A DNA stretch of 64,000 bases from Crassaminicella thermophila (GTDB lineage Bacteria > Bacillota > Clostridia > Peptostreptococcales > Thermotaleaceae), in assembly GCF_008152325.1 (NCBI RefSeq), contig NZ_CP042243.1, positions 1,121,026 through 1,185,025 of the forward strand. Reading direction: 5' to 3'. Each line of letters begins with the position of its first letter. Within the stretch, counting starts at the first letter, position 1. Below, in pieces: positions 7,687-16,795 of the stretch. Made by a program: the position numbers and the translations under genes. Under the pieces are notes generated by a model. It was not told the DNA's origin. It made no database searches and worked only from the letters and a program-made list of their open reading frames with translations.

Positions 7687-9099
7687 ATGAAATGGAGGTT
7701 AACTTTAAGGTTTGTATTCACTGTAATTTCAGTAGTAATTATAGTGATTATTATAAATATAGTTTCTATTATAGCACTATTTATAGGAAATACTATAAAT
7801 AATCAAGACAATAAGCTTTTAGAGCAACTTGGGCCAGAAGATTTTGTAAGGAATTTTCATAGTTATGTAGTAAGTAGTGGAAAAAATGTGTATGTAAGTT
7901 ATGAGGGGAAGAAAGTATTGGATCGTAAGAAAACGTGGATACAAATTTTAGATGAAAACGGGAAAGAGGTATATAGTTATAAAAGACCAGAAAATGCATT
8001 TACTAAATATACACCTTTTCAGATTGTTAATGGTTATAAATATAGAGGTGGAATAGGTGCTCCATCAACCATATTTATAGGGGAAAAAACGATTGGAGAT
8101 ATACAATATACTTATATTATTGGGTTTCCTATGCAAAAAGTTGATAAAAAAGTTTTAACTTATAATATAGATGAAATGAGAATTTTTATAAAAAAGATAA
8201 CTATAATTGTGCTTGTAATTGATGCTATAATTGCTTTATTTTTTGGATATTTATTTAGCAGAAGGCTTACAAAACCTTTAGGTGATATTATTAGTGGGGT
8301 AGAAAAATTAGGAGAGGGAGAGTACGATATTTATTACGCTCCAAAGGGAGTATATAGTGATGTTTATCATAATTTAAATATCCTTTCAGATATACTTAAA
8401 AGCAATAAAAGAGAACGTATGAAGCTAGATAAGATGAGGGAGGACTGGATTGCAAATATATCCCACGATATAAAAACTCCTTTAGCATCTATTAAGGGAT
8501 ATGCAGAGATTTTAAGTGATGATGACTATGAATTTTCTAATGAAGAAATTAAAGCATACGCAGAAATCATTCATCAAAAAGCCAATTATATAAAAGAGCT
8601 TGTTGATGATTTAAATTTAGCCACAAAACTTAAAAATAAAACTTCTATTATTAATAAAAAAGAAATCAACTTAGTAAAATTAGTTAGAGAAACTATTATT
8701 GATCTATTAAATGATCCTAATTATAGCGATAGAAATATCCATTTTATTTCTGTGGAAAATATTATTTTAAAGGAAATAGATGGCATTTTAATAAAAAGGG
8801 TAATTAGCAATCTTTTATATAATGCTCTTATTCACAATGATGCTAAGGTAAAAATAGAAGTTAAGCTTATTAAAGATGAAAAAGTACACATATTTGTAAA
8901 AGACAATGGAAAGGGAATAAAATCAGAAGAACTTAAGTATATTTTTGATAGATATTACAGAGGGACAAATACTGGTAAAAGACATAAAGGTTCTGGACTT
9001 GGAATGGCTATAGCTAAGGAAATAGTAAAGGCACATGGTGGAGATATAAAAATAAGAAGTATACTAGGAGAGGGGACAGAAATAGAGGTTATATTATAA
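7687..9099 (+). CDS. Membrane sensor histidine kinase
   Basis: 470 residues. Membrane helices at about 10-33 and 171-190 enclose an extracytoplasmic sensor of about 135 residues. A HAMP domain follows (193-245), then the H-box WIANISHDIKTPLASIKG with His260. ATP-binding motifs are NLLYNALIHN (N), DNGKGI (G1), FDRYYRG (F) and GSGLGMAIAK (G2). Partner of the adjacent response regulator. The sensor domain has no motif that tells the stimulus. Confidence 0.95.
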   Translation: MKWRLTLRFVFTVISVVIIVIIINIVSIIALFIGNTINNQDNKLLEQLGPEDFVRNFHSYVVSSGKNVYVSYEGKKVLDRKKTWIQILDENGKEVYSYKRPENAFTKYTPFQIVNGYKYRGGIGAPSTIFIGEKTIGDIQYTYIIGFPMQKVDKKVLTYNIDEMRIFIKKITIIVLVIDAIIALFFGYLFSRRLTKPLGDIISGVEKLGEGEYDIYYAPKGVYSDVYHNLNILSDILKSNKRERMKLDKMREDWIANISHDIKTPLASIKGYAEILSDDDYEFSNEEIKAYAEIIHQKANYIKELVDDLNLATKLKNKTSIINKKEINLVKLVRETIIDLLNDPNYSDRNIHFISVENIILKEIDGILIKRVISNLLYNALIHNDAKVKIEVKLIKDEKVHIFVKDNGKGIKSEELKYIFDRYYRGTNTGKRHKGSGLGMAIAKEIVKAHGGDIKIRSILGEGTEIEVIL

Positions 9100-9107
9100 T
9101 TGGATTG

Positions 9108-9143
9108 AGCGACTAAGTTGAAAATACTTAGTCGCTTTAATTT
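9108..9143 (+). terminator. Terminator of the two-component operon
   Basis: Perfect 11-base stem AGCGACTAAGT / ACTTAGTCGCT followed by TTAATTTTT. It also lies just past the stop of hom on the other strand. Confidence 0.85.
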
Positions 9144-9177
9144 TTGATTATAAATAATTGGTTTGTTAAAAAGTTAT

Positions 9178-10461
9178 TTAAAGATTTTCTACTCTTAATA
9201 TACTTGCAACTTTATTTATTATATTATTATTTTGAATCTCTTCTAATGCTTTATCTAATTGTTTGCGTTCTATTTCATGAGTAATAAATACAAGGGGAAC
9301 AGTAGAATTTCCTCTTCCTCTTTGAACGACAGATTCTAAGCTTATTCCATATTTTCCAAATGTGGATGCTATTTTTCCTAGAACACCTGGTTCATCGATG
9401 ACTTCTGTGTGTATATAGTATTGACTAATTCCTTCCCCAATAATATTTAAGTGTTTTTCACTTACAACATCTAACGGTGTAGATTTATAATTAGTTCCAA
9501 TAATCTTTCCAATTTCTAAAATATCCCCCATTACCGCACTTCCTGTCGGCATAGAACCTGCTCCTTTTCCATATAGCATAAGTTCACCTACGGCGTTTCC
9601 ACGTATGAATAGTGCATTAAATTCATTGCTTACAGAGGCTAATGGATGATTTGAAGGTACTAATGTTGGGTGTACATGGAATTCAAAATTATTATCAAAT
9701 TTCTTTGCTGTAGCAAAAAGTTTTATTTTATATCCTAATTGAGATGCATATTCAATATCTTTTTTTGAAATTTTTGTAATACCTTCTCTTGGAATTTCGT
9801 GGGGTTCAATATGGATTCCAAAAGCAACAGCAATTAAAATTGAAAGTTTAAAAGCTACATCTTCTCCTTCAATATCAGATGTTGGATCAGCTTCAGCATA
9901 GCCTTTTTCTTGTGCTAATTTTAAAGCGTCATCAAAATCCATTCCAAAATCACTCATTTGTGTAAGAATATAGTTTGTTGTTCCGTTAATAATTCCTACA
10001 AGTTCATCTATCTTATTTGCAGATAGGCTTTGTGTTAATGTATTGATAATAGGAATTCCTCCACCTACACTAGCTTCATATCTTAGTTCTACACCATATC
10101 TTTGTGCTAAAGCACGAAGCTTGTTTCCATGTGTTGCAATTACAGCTTTATTCGCTGTGACAACATGTTTTCCATTTTCAAAGGCTTGTTTTATATATTC
10201 AAACGCAGTATCAATTCCTCCTATTACTTCAATGATAATATCAATTTCGGGATCTTGAATAATTTCTAAAGGATTAGTAGTTAATTTTTCTTGAGGTATA
10301 GCAATTCCTCTGTTTTTATGAATATCCCTAACGAGAATTTTTTTGATTTCTAGGTTGCTACCTAGATAATTATCGATTTTATTTTTATTCTCTTCTATAA
10401 TATTCCATACTCCTTTACCAACATTACCTAGACCTAATATGCCTATTTTTATACAGTTCAT
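9178..10461 (-). CDS. hom: Homoserine dehydrogenase
   Basis: 427 residues. NAD(P)-binding GILGLGNVGKGVW at the N-terminus, ANKAVIATHG and the catalytic-domain signature AEADPTSDIEGEDVAFKL, plus a C-terminal ACT domain (about 350-427, YYIHTEVIDEPGVLGKI) that allows feedback control by threonine. It converts aspartate semialdehyde to homoserine for threonine and methionine synthesis. RBS GGAGG precedes the start. Single gene on the minus strand with its own promoter; thrC and thrB are not adjacent. Confidence 0.96.
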   Translation of the reverse strand: MNCIKIGILGLGNVGKGVWNIIEENKNKIDNYLGSNLEIKKILVRDIHKNRGIAIPQEKLTTNPLEIIQDPEIDIIIEVIGGIDTAFEYIKQAFENGKHVVTANKAVIATHGNKLRALAQRYGVELRYEASVGGGIPIINTLTQSLSANKIDELVGIINGTTNYILTQMSDFGMDFDDALKLAQEKGYAEADPTSDIEGEDVAFKLSILIAVAFGIHIEPHEIPREGITKISKKDIEYASQLGYKIKLFATAKKFDNNFEFHVHPTLVPSNHPLASVSNEFNALFIRGNAVGELMLYGKGAGSMPTGSAVMGDILEIGKIIGTNYKSTPLDVVSEKHLNIIGEGISQYYIHTEVIDEPGVLGKIASTFGKYGISLESVVQRGRGNSTVPLVFITHEIERKQLDKALEEIQNNNIINKVASILRVENL

Positions 10462-10551
10462 TTTTTTTTCCTCCTACCATTGAGTTTGTTAAATATATTT
10501 ATTGTACGCTATTTAAAGACAAATGTACTTCATACATGAACTACAAAAATA

Positions 10552-10580
10552 ATAGTATCATATTTTTATCTTGTATACAA
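10552..10580 (-). promoter_or_regulatory. Sigma-A promoter of hom
   Basis: Minus strand TTGTAT (complement of 10575-10580), 17-base spacer, TACTAT (complement of 10552-10557). No riboswitch or T-box was seen in the 90-base leader. Confidence 0.55.
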
Positions 10581-10631
10581 TAAGTTTGATAAAAAATTTT
10601 CCTAGTTTTTCTATAAAAACACTGAAAATGA

Positions 10632-10647
10632 TGGCAAAAATTTGCCA
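10632..10647 (+). promoter_or_regulatory. Candidate upstream activator site (TGGCAAA palindrome)
   Basis: TGGCAAA-AA-TTTGCCA, a perfect 7-2-7 inverted repeat about 160 bases upstream of the sigma-54 -24 element. That is a usual distance for an enhancer-binding protein. Related half-sites occur before the second sigma-54 promoter at 14279-14306. Binding by the activator encoded at 12440-14194 is inferred. A second small palindrome, GCTATT-TT-AATAGC, lies at 10715-10728; nothing else is evident between 10462 and 10800. Confidence 0.55.
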
Positions 10648-10805
10648 AAATTGACATAAAAACAGCATGGTAAATACTTAAAAAATAAAAGAAAAATATT
10701 TTACAAAATAAAAAGCTATTTTAATAGCATGTATAAAATATTAAAAATAAGACGGTGACATGGACAGAATTTATATTAAAAAAGAATTTTGAGGACCAAA
10801 AAAAC

Positions 10806-10822
10806 TGGCATAATCTATGCAA
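10806..10822 (+). promoter_or_regulatory. Sigma-54 (-24/-12) promoter for the NhaC-type transporter
   Basis: TGGCATAATCTATGCAA has GG (10807-10808), ten bases, then GC (10819-10820), close to the consensus TGGCAYRNNNNTTGCW. The transcript would start near 10832 and have a leader of about 100 bases. Confidence 0.85.
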
Positions 10823-10936
10823 AACAAAATAATGAATATTCAAAACATTAAAAAACAAGAAAGAAAGGAGGTATTTGTTGTTGTTTTAATAAGGGAAAAC
10901 ATAAAAAGATAAAGAAAATAGAAAAGGAGGATGTAT

Positions 10937-12400
10937 ATGGCACTATTGAAAATTTCGCCGATCTTTGTGCTTGCTGGATTAATGATGACAGGGCTAGATG
11001 TCTTATTAGCAGCACCTATTGCTACGTGTGTAGCAGCAATTATTGCTATGATGACTGAGAAATATTCATTTAAAGAAATTATGGAGAAAGCATTTAATAA
11101 TGTACGAGAAATTGTTGTTGTATTTTTTATTTTAATGTTTGCTTATGGTTTGGCAGAATCTTTCATGGCAACTGGCGTAGGAGCATCTATTATTAATATT
11201 GCATTACAGCTAGGGGTTACTGCTAAAACAGTAGCAGTAGTAGGATTTTTGGTAACTTGTGTTTTATCTGTGGCAACAGGTACATCTTGGGGTACTTTTG
11301 CAGCATGTGCACCAGTATTTTTATGGCTAAACCACATTGTTGGTGGTAATGTAGTACTTACAGTTTGCTCAATTGCTGGAGGAGCTTGTTTTGGAGATAA
11401 TATTGGACTGATATCAGATACTACGGTATTAAGTTCAGGCCTACAAAAGGTGGAGATTATTCATAGGGTAAGACATCAAGGAGTTTGGTCTGGTTTGTGT
11501 TTATTAACAACAGCTATTGTTATTTTCTTTGCAGGAGTATCAATGGGACTTCCGAGTACAGTTGGAAGTGCAACAGATGCTATTAATGCAATTCCACAAG
11601 AGGCGTGGGGTGCATTAAATGAAGCTAGGCCCTCAGCGGTAACACTGCTTGATCAGGTGAAAAATGGTGTAGCAGTATATATGGTTATTCCATTAATTAT
11701 TGTAATCGGAATGGCTGTTAAGGGCTTTCAAACAATGATTTGCTTAGGAGCAGGAATACTTTCATCTTTGATTTTAGGTTTTGCAGCAGGTACAGTTACT
11801 TCTTTAACGGGTTTTTTAGATTTATTATATACTGGATTTTCTGATGCAGGTAGTTGGTCTATTGTTATGATGATGTGGGTTGCTTCTTTTGGAGGGATTA
11901 TGAATAGTATGCATGCTTTTGAACCACTATCTAAATTTATTGTAAATACTGTTAAGAATGTTAAGCAATTAATGTTTTCGAATGCGTTACTTTGCCTTAT
12001 AGGAAATGCTGCATTTGGTGATGAAACAGCGGAAATTGTTACGATTAGTCCAATTATTAAAACAATAACTGACGAAAATGTAGAAGCGAGTGAAGAAGAT
12101 ATGTATAAGCTTAGACTAAGAAATGCAACTTTTGCTGATGCATTAGGTGTATATGGTTCACAATTAATACCATGGCATTGTTTTGTATTATTTTATGTTT
12201 CTATTGCGAAGGCTGTATATCCACTCTATAATTTTATTCCACAAGATATCATAAGATATAACTTTATGGCATTTATTGCAGTAGGATCTATGTTAATCCT
12301 TACAATAACAGGCTGGGACCGGTTCATTCCATTATTCAAACTTCCATCTGAACCAGATGTAATACTAAGAAAGAAAGATCGTGTTATAAAAGAAGTATAA
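10937..12400 (+). CDS. Na+/H+ antiporter NhaC family transporter
   Basis: 487 residues from ATG 10937; the earlier in-frame ATG at 10931 directly touches the AAAGGAGG site. About eleven membrane helices, with the family signature GDNIGLISDTTVLSSG at about 153-168 and a second half carrying FGDETAEIVTISP, the usual inverted repeat of NhaC/YuiF proteins. Members of this superfamily exchange Na+ for H+ or couple Na+ to amino or organic acid movement. Under the same type of sigma-54 control as the catabolic operon at 14546-19492, it probably imports that operon's substrate, which is unknown. Confidence 0.88.
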   Translation: MALLKISPIFVLAGLMMTGLDVLLAAPIATCVAAIIAMMTEKYSFKEIMEKAFNNVREIVVVFFILMFAYGLAESFMATGVGASIINIALQLGVTAKTVAVVGFLVTCVLSVATGTSWGTFAACAPVFLWLNHIVGGNVVLTVCSIAGGACFGDNIGLISDTTVLSSGLQKVEIIHRVRHQGVWSGLCLLTTAIVIFFAGVSMGLPSTVGSATDAINAIPQEAWGALNEARPSAVTLLDQVKNGVAVYMVIPLIIVIGMAVKGFQTMICLGAGILSSLILGFAAGTVTSLTGFLDLLYTGFSDAGSWSIVMMMWVASFGGIMNSMHAFEPLSKFIVNTVKNVKQLMFSNALLCLIGNAAFGDETAEIVTISPIIKTITDENVEASEEDMYKLRLRNATFADALGVYGSQLIPWHCFVLFYVSIAKAVYPLYNFIPQDIIRYNFMAFIAVGSMLILTITGWDRFIPLFKLPSEPDVILRKKDRVIKEV

Positions 12401-12402
12401 AA

Positions 12403-12429
12403 AATAAGCGCACGGTTCGTGCGCTTATT
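12403..12429 (+). terminator. Bidirectional terminator between transporter and activator genes
   Basis: Perfect stem AATAAGCGCAC / GTGCGCTTATT with a five-base loop. It separates two convergent genes. Confidence 0.85.
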
Positions 12430-12439
12430 GCAGTTTAGA

Positions 12440-14194
12440 TTATATTTTTTTATCCATATTTTCTAACATTTTAATTTTTCGATATAATGTTCTAAGTCCT
12501 ATGCCTAGTTCTTTTGCAGCTTTTGTCTTTCCTTTTACATCCCATCCATACTTATCTAAAGCTGCTATGATCGCATTTAGCTCAAAAGTTTTTATCTTAT
12601 TTTTTATTTCTAATTGATTTTCAATGTTTATATTAATTTTTAATAATCTTTCTGGAAGACTGTTTTGAGTAATGATATTTTCTTCTTCCATATTTACTGC
12701 GTATTCCACTGTATTTTCAAGCTCACGTATATTACCAGGCCAATGATAGGATTGAAGTATATACATAGCTTCGGGAGAAAAATGTATTAATTTTTTATTT
12801 AATTTTAAACTATATTTTTTCAAAAAGTGCATTGCTAAAATTTCAATATCATCTTTTCTTTGTCGAAGAGGAGGAAGTGTTAGAGGAATAACGTTTAGCC
12901 GATAATAAAGGTCTGCACGAAATTCTTTTTTTAATACCATATCTTCAAGGTTTTTGTTGGTAGCAGCAATAATTCTTATATCAATGGGGACAGAGCGAGT
13001 TGATCCAACCCTTTCAATGGTATGATCTTGTAAAACTCTCAAAAGCTTTGATTGCATAAATAATGGCATTTCTCCAATTTCATCTAAAAATAGAGTACCT
13101 CCTTGAGCTAATTCAAAACGACCAGGCTTTCCTCCTTTTTTAGCACCTGTAAAGGCACCTTCTTCATAACCGAATAATTCACTTTCAAAAAGACTTTCAG
13201 GAATACTCGCACAGTTAATGGCAACTAAAGGGAAATTAGCTCGATTACTATTATAATGAATAGCTTTTGCTAAAAGTTCCTTTCCGGTACCAGTTTCACC
13301 GGTAATCAAAATAGATGAAGTACTTTTTGAAATTTTTTGTACTTTTCTTTTTAAATCTTGTATTGCTTTGCTATTGCCTTTAATCATATCTAAAGAAATT
13401 GATGAATCTATTGTAGAAGTCTTTTTTTTATTCGATTTAGAAGTGTTTTTTTGATCTAGACGTATGACCGATCCCATAAATCTATTTCCTTTTTTTAAAG
13501 GAAAAGAAGATACAAAAGCATGAAAGTTTTCATTTTTAATATATTTATTAGAAATAGTATTTCCTTCTAAAATTTCTTGCAAAATTGTATTTGGAAGGAT
13601 TTGATTTATAGAATTTGTATGGAGATTACAAAAAGAAAAAAACTTTAGTGCTGAATGATTATAATGGGTAACCTGTCCATTCCTATCAATAATGAATAAG
13701 CTATCCATGGAAGAATCCATGACCACTTGAAGGGTATGATCTAAATGAATGAAAGCATCTTTTTTATGTTGTTGTAGAGCGATCATAGCTATTAAGTTGG
13801 AAACTTCTCTTAAAATATTTAGATATTTATCTATATTTTTTTCAAGTCGATCATGGCCTTCTTTTGTAAATGAAGTTAATGCAATTACACCTATAGCGTC
13901 ACTTTTTAATGTAATACAATTTAAAAGCTCTATTGTTGCAGGGCATCGGTCTTTAAAACGACATCCTATACAAGATTTCATGTAACCAGGTTTGTTTACT
14001 AAAACATTACCATTAGACAAAACCTCTTTTAAAGATGGTGTATGCACAGATTTTCCTTTCTTTTCTAAATAGGGTTTTGTGCTGGCAACTAATTTGTAGT
14101 TTTTATCAAATATAGCAACTTCAATATTGAATGTATCAGATATTCCGAGAATGATGTTATTAAGACTAGATTTAACTGCTTCAAGGGAAATCAT
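12440..14194 (-). CDS. Sigma-54-dependent enhancer-binding activator with PAS domain
   Basis: 584 residues from ATG 14194; an in-frame GTG at 14203 is part of the AGAGGTG ribosome site. Domain order: an N-terminal GAF-like region (1-140) with a cysteine cluster CIGCRFKDRC (Cys75, 78, 84; another at 93); PAS (about 150-245); AAA+ core with Walker A GETGTGKE (299-306), sigma-54 contact loop GAFTGA (346-351) and Walker B LFLDEIGE (368-375); C-terminal Fis-type helix-turn-helix (KTKAAKELGIGLRTLYRKIK). The GAFTGA loop is intact, so it should activate. Flanked by two sigma-54 promoters, it is the evident regulator of both. The cysteines may hold metal or sense redox, but this is untested. Confidence 0.95.
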   Translation of the reverse strand: MISLEAVKSSLNNIILGISDTFNIEVAIFDKNYKLVASTKPYLEKKGKSVHTPSLKEVLSNGNVLVNKPGYMKSCIGCRFKDRCPATIELLNCITLKSDAIGVIALTSFTKEGHDRLEKNIDKYLNILREVSNLIAMIALQQHKKDAFIHLDHTLQVVMDSSMDSLFIIDRNGQVTHYNHSALKFFSFCNLHTNSINQILPNTILQEILEGNTISNKYIKNENFHAFVSSFPLKKGNRFMGSVIRLDQKNTSKSNKKKTSTIDSSISLDMIKGNSKAIQDLKRKVQKISKSTSSILITGETGTGKELLAKAIHYNSNRANFPLVAINCASIPESLFESELFGYEEGAFTGAKKGGKPGRFELAQGGTLFLDEIGEMPLFMQSKLLRVLQDHTIERVGSTRSVPIDIRIIAATNKNLEDMVLKKEFRADLYYRLNVIPLTLPPLRQRKDDIEILAMHFLKKYSLKLNKKLIHFSPEAMYILQSYHWPGNIRELENTVEYAVNMEEENIITQNSLPERLLKININIENQLEIKNKIKTFELNAIIAALDKYGWDVKGKTKAAKELGIGLRTLYRKIKMLENMDKKI

Positions 14195-14278
14195 GGGAAT
14201 CACCTCTTAGGAAATTTCTAAAAATAAATATGTGTATATATTTAGTATAAAATATTTTGAAAAATACGACAATTGATT

Positions 14279-14306
14279 TGACAAGTTTGGCAAATATATT
14301 TTGTCA
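14279..14306 (+). promoter_or_regulatory. Candidate activator sites upstream of the second sigma-54 promoter
   Basis: TGACAA at 14279, TGGCAAA at 14288-14294 and TTTGTCA at 14300-14306 form overlapping inverted half-sites of the TGRCAAA type, like the perfect palindrome at 10632-10647. They lie about 140 bases before the -24 element. Confidence 0.5.
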
Positions 14307-14328
14307 TTTTTTTCAGATTGTGCTATAT

Positions 14329-14441
14329 AAAAATGGTTTTTTATATGGATTTTTAAATAAACAAATAAATCTAAATTTCATATCATTTAAAGTTTATAGA
14401 GTATAGAGGATAAATCATAAAAATATATAAAAACCATTTTT
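14329..14441. repeat. Long-range inverted repeat ending at the sigma-54 promoter
   Basis: The left arm AAAAATGGTTTTTTATA (14329-14345) is matched on the other strand by TATAAAAACCATTTTT (14426-14441), with one base missing and about 80 bases between. The right arm ends at the first base of the -24 element. Confidence 0.5.
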
Positions 14442-14457
14442 GGCACAATTTATGCAA
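14441..14457 (+). promoter_or_regulatory. Sigma-54 (-24/-12) promoter of the SDR/GcvP-like operon
   Basis: TGGCACAATTTATGCAA has GG (14442-14443), ten bases, then GC (14454-14455), matching the consensus in all but one core position. The leader to the first start codon is about 80 bases. Confidence 0.88.
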
Positions 14458-14545
14458 AAGAAAAGTAGTACAGTATAGGCTTATGAAAGAAGTGTTTATT
14501 CTTAAAAGAAAAAACTACTTAAGTTCAGATTAGGAGGGGGTTTAG

Positions 14546-15340
14546 ATGATACAAAAAAAAGACTTTTTATCATTAGAAGGAAAGGTAGCTGTAATATCAG
14601 GAGCAGCAAGTGGTATTGGTTTGGCTACAGCTCAGCTTTTGTCAGCTTATGGAGCAAAAGTAGTAATGCTTGATGTAAATCTAAAAGGAAAAGAAGAAGC
14701 TGAATGTATAAAAAAAGAAGGAAGGATAGCAGAATTTTTCAAATGTGATGTAACAGATCAAGAAAATGTAAAAAGAATTGTAAATGTTATAAAAGAAAAG
14801 TTTGGACGTATCGATATTCTTTTTAATAATGCAGGGGTAACAGTTAGAAAAACGGTTGTAGGATTAGAAGAAAAAGAATGGGATTTTGTATTGGATGTAG
14901 GATTAAAAGGCACTTACTTATTATCTAAATATGTGATTCCAATAATGGCAGAAGGTGGAGGAGGTAGCATTATAAATACAGGTTCTGGATGGGGATTAAA
15001 GGGTGGAGATCAAGCAGCAGCATATTGTGCAGTAAAAGGTGGCATTGTTAACTTAACCCGTGCTATGGCGATTGATCATGGTTCACAAAACATTCGTGTA
15101 AATAGTGTTAATCCGGGAGATACAGATACAGCAATGCTTAGAGATGAAGGACGCCAGACAGGTGTTGTGGTAGATGATTTATCACAAACAAAGTATCTAG
15201 AAGCATGTGGAAAAGACAGACCACTTGGAAGAATAGGTACTCCAGAAGATATTGCTAAGGCAGTATTGTTTTTAGCAAGTGATCTTTCAAGCTGGATAAC
15301 TGGCAGTGCAATTGTTGTAGATGGTGGTGGGATTGCATAA
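14546..15340 (+). CDS. Short-chain dehydrogenase/reductase
   Basis: 264 residues with the classical SDR layout: cofactor loop GAASGIG (about 19-25), Asp in VVMLDVN favouring NAD(H), NNAG, catalytic Ser in INTGSG, Tyr-X3-Lys in AAYCAVK, and the C-terminal GSAIVVDGG. It oxidises or reduces an alcohol/ketone. First gene of a sigma-54 operon with two GcvP-like subunits and a NAD kinase, so its substrate is probably a hydroxy compound in the same pathway. RBS AGGAGGGGG. The exact substrate cannot be told from sequence. Confidence 0.9.
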   Translation: MIQKKDFLSLEGKVAVISGAASGIGLATAQLLSAYGAKVVMLDVNLKGKEEAECIKKEGRIAEFFKCDVTDQENVKRIVNVIKEKFGRIDILFNNAGVTVRKTVVGLEEKEWDFVLDVGLKGTYLLSKYVIPIMAEGGGGSIINTGSGWGLKGGDQAAAYCAVKGGIVNLTRAMAIDHGSQNIRVNSVNPGDTDTAMLRDEGRQTGVVVDDLSQTKYLEACGKDRPLGRIGTPEDIAKAVLFLASDLSSWITGSAIVVDGGGIA

Positions 15341-15367
15341 TTTTATTAATATTAGGAGGGAAGTTAT

Positions 15368-16771
15368 ATGGCAATAAAAGGATATAAATCACATCCATAC
15401 ATTCCAAATTCAGTTTTAGAAGTTCAAAAAGAGATGTTAAAAGAAATTGGGTTAAATAGTCTTGAGGAACTTCACGCAGAAATTCCAGATGAAATTAAGC
15501 TTAAGGAGGGCATAAATCTACCAAAGCCTTTTCAATCAGAATATGAATTAAAAAGACATGTTGAAGGAATACTTTCTAAAAATAAAACTTGCAAAGAAAA
15601 TCTTAATTTTTTAGGAGCAGGATGCTTTCAGCACTATGTACCGGCACTGTGCGATGAAATTAATTCAAGGGGTGAATTTTTAACTGCTTATGGAGGAGAG
15701 CCATATAATGATTTTGGTAGATTTCAAGCATTATTTGAATATCAAAGCTTAGTTGCTGAATTAGTGGATATGGATGTAGTCAATGTTCCAACTATGGATG
15801 GCGCTCAAGCGGCAGCTACTGCTGTTAGAATGGCAGCAAGAATTACACAGAGAGACGAAGTATTAGTGCCAAAAGCCATGGATTATGAAAAATTCTTAAT
15901 AATGAAAAACTATTGTGCACCAGATTTAACCCTTATTCAAGTAGCATACAATAAGGAGAATGGACAATTAGATCTTGAGGATTTAAGGAAAAAAGTATCT
16001 GAAAAGACTGCAGCAATATTTTTTGAAAATCCTTCTTTCTTAGGGTTTATAGAAGAAAATGGGCAAGAAATTTCTAATATTGCGCATGATGCGGGAGCTC
16101 TTAGCGTTGTAGGGGTAGACCCTAGCTCATTAGGAGTACTCGCACCTCCAAGCCAATATGGTGCAGATATTATTAGCGGAGATTTGCAACCATTAGGAAT
16201 TCATATGAATTATGGAGGAGGACAATCTGGATTTATAGCTACTCGTGATGAAGAAAAATTTGTAATGGAATTTCCATCACGCCTTTTCGGTATAGCTCCA
16301 ACTTGTGTTGAGGGAGAGTATGGATTTGGGGATGTTGCTTATGATAGAACTTCTTTTGGACACCATAGGCACGAGGGAAAAGAGTATGTTGGTACACAAA
16401 CAGCGTTATGGGGGATTACAGCAGGTGTATATTTAGCAACGATGGGACCAAAAGGTATGTATGAATTAGGGAAAACAATTATGCAAAAATCTCAATATGC
16501 TGTTAAGAGATTAAGCGAAATTAAAGGCGTTAAAGGTTCTTTGTTTACTGGGGTAAACTTTAAGGAGTTTGTTGTAGATTTTAATGAAACAGGAAAGCGT
16601 GTAAAAGAAATTAACAGACTTTTAATAGAGAAAGGAATTTTTGGTGGAAAAGACTTATCAAAAGATTTCCCAGAGTTAGGTGAGAGTGCTTTGTATTGTG
16701 TAACAGAAGTTCATACGAAAGAAGATATTGATAAATTAGTAGTAGCAATACAAGAATGTGTGAAAGCATAA
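15368..16771 (+). CDS. GcvPA-like PLP-enzyme subunit (divergent glycine decarboxylase alpha)
   Basis: 467 residues, the length of glycine dehydrogenase subunit 1. It keeps the GcvPA frame (F-LGAG-HYVPA, SRGEFLTAY, LFEYQSLVAEL, DMDVVNVPTMDGAQAAATAVRMA). The stretch after TAY, normally close to TPYQPE-SQG in GcvPA and near the active site, reads GGEPYNDFGRF, so the substrate or carrier site differs. No gcvT or gcvH gene is next to it. RBS AGGAGGG. Likely a heteromer with the next gene product. It probably acts on an amino acid, but glycine cleavage is doubtful. Confidence 0.8.
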   Translation: MAIKGYKSHPYIPNSVLEVQKEMLKEIGLNSLEELHAEIPDEIKLKEGINLPKPFQSEYELKRHVEGILSKNKTCKENLNFLGAGCFQHYVPALCDEINSRGEFLTAYGGEPYNDFGRFQALFEYQSLVAELVDMDVVNVPTMDGAQAAATAVRMAARITQRDEVLVPKAMDYEKFLIMKNYCAPDLTLIQVAYNKENGQLDLEDLRKKVSEKTAAIFFENPSFLGFIEENGQEISNIAHDAGALSVVGVDPSSLGVLAPPSQYGADIISGDLQPLGIHMNYGGGQSGFIATRDEEKFVMEFPSRLFGIAPTCVEGEYGFGDVAYDRTSFGHHRHEGKEYVGTQTALWGITAGVYLATMGPKGMYELGKTIMQKSQYAVKRLSEIKGVKGSLFTGVNFKEFVVDFNETGKRVKEINRLLIEKGIFGGKDLSKDFPELGESALYCVTEVHTKEDIDKLVVAIQECVKA

Positions 16772-16795
16772 GTTAGGTGGAAAGGAATGATATGA

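Noticed and set aside
9178-10930. T-box or other riboswitch in the hom or transporter leader
   Set aside because: No T-box sequence, no S-box or lysine core, and no terminator-like structure in these leaders.
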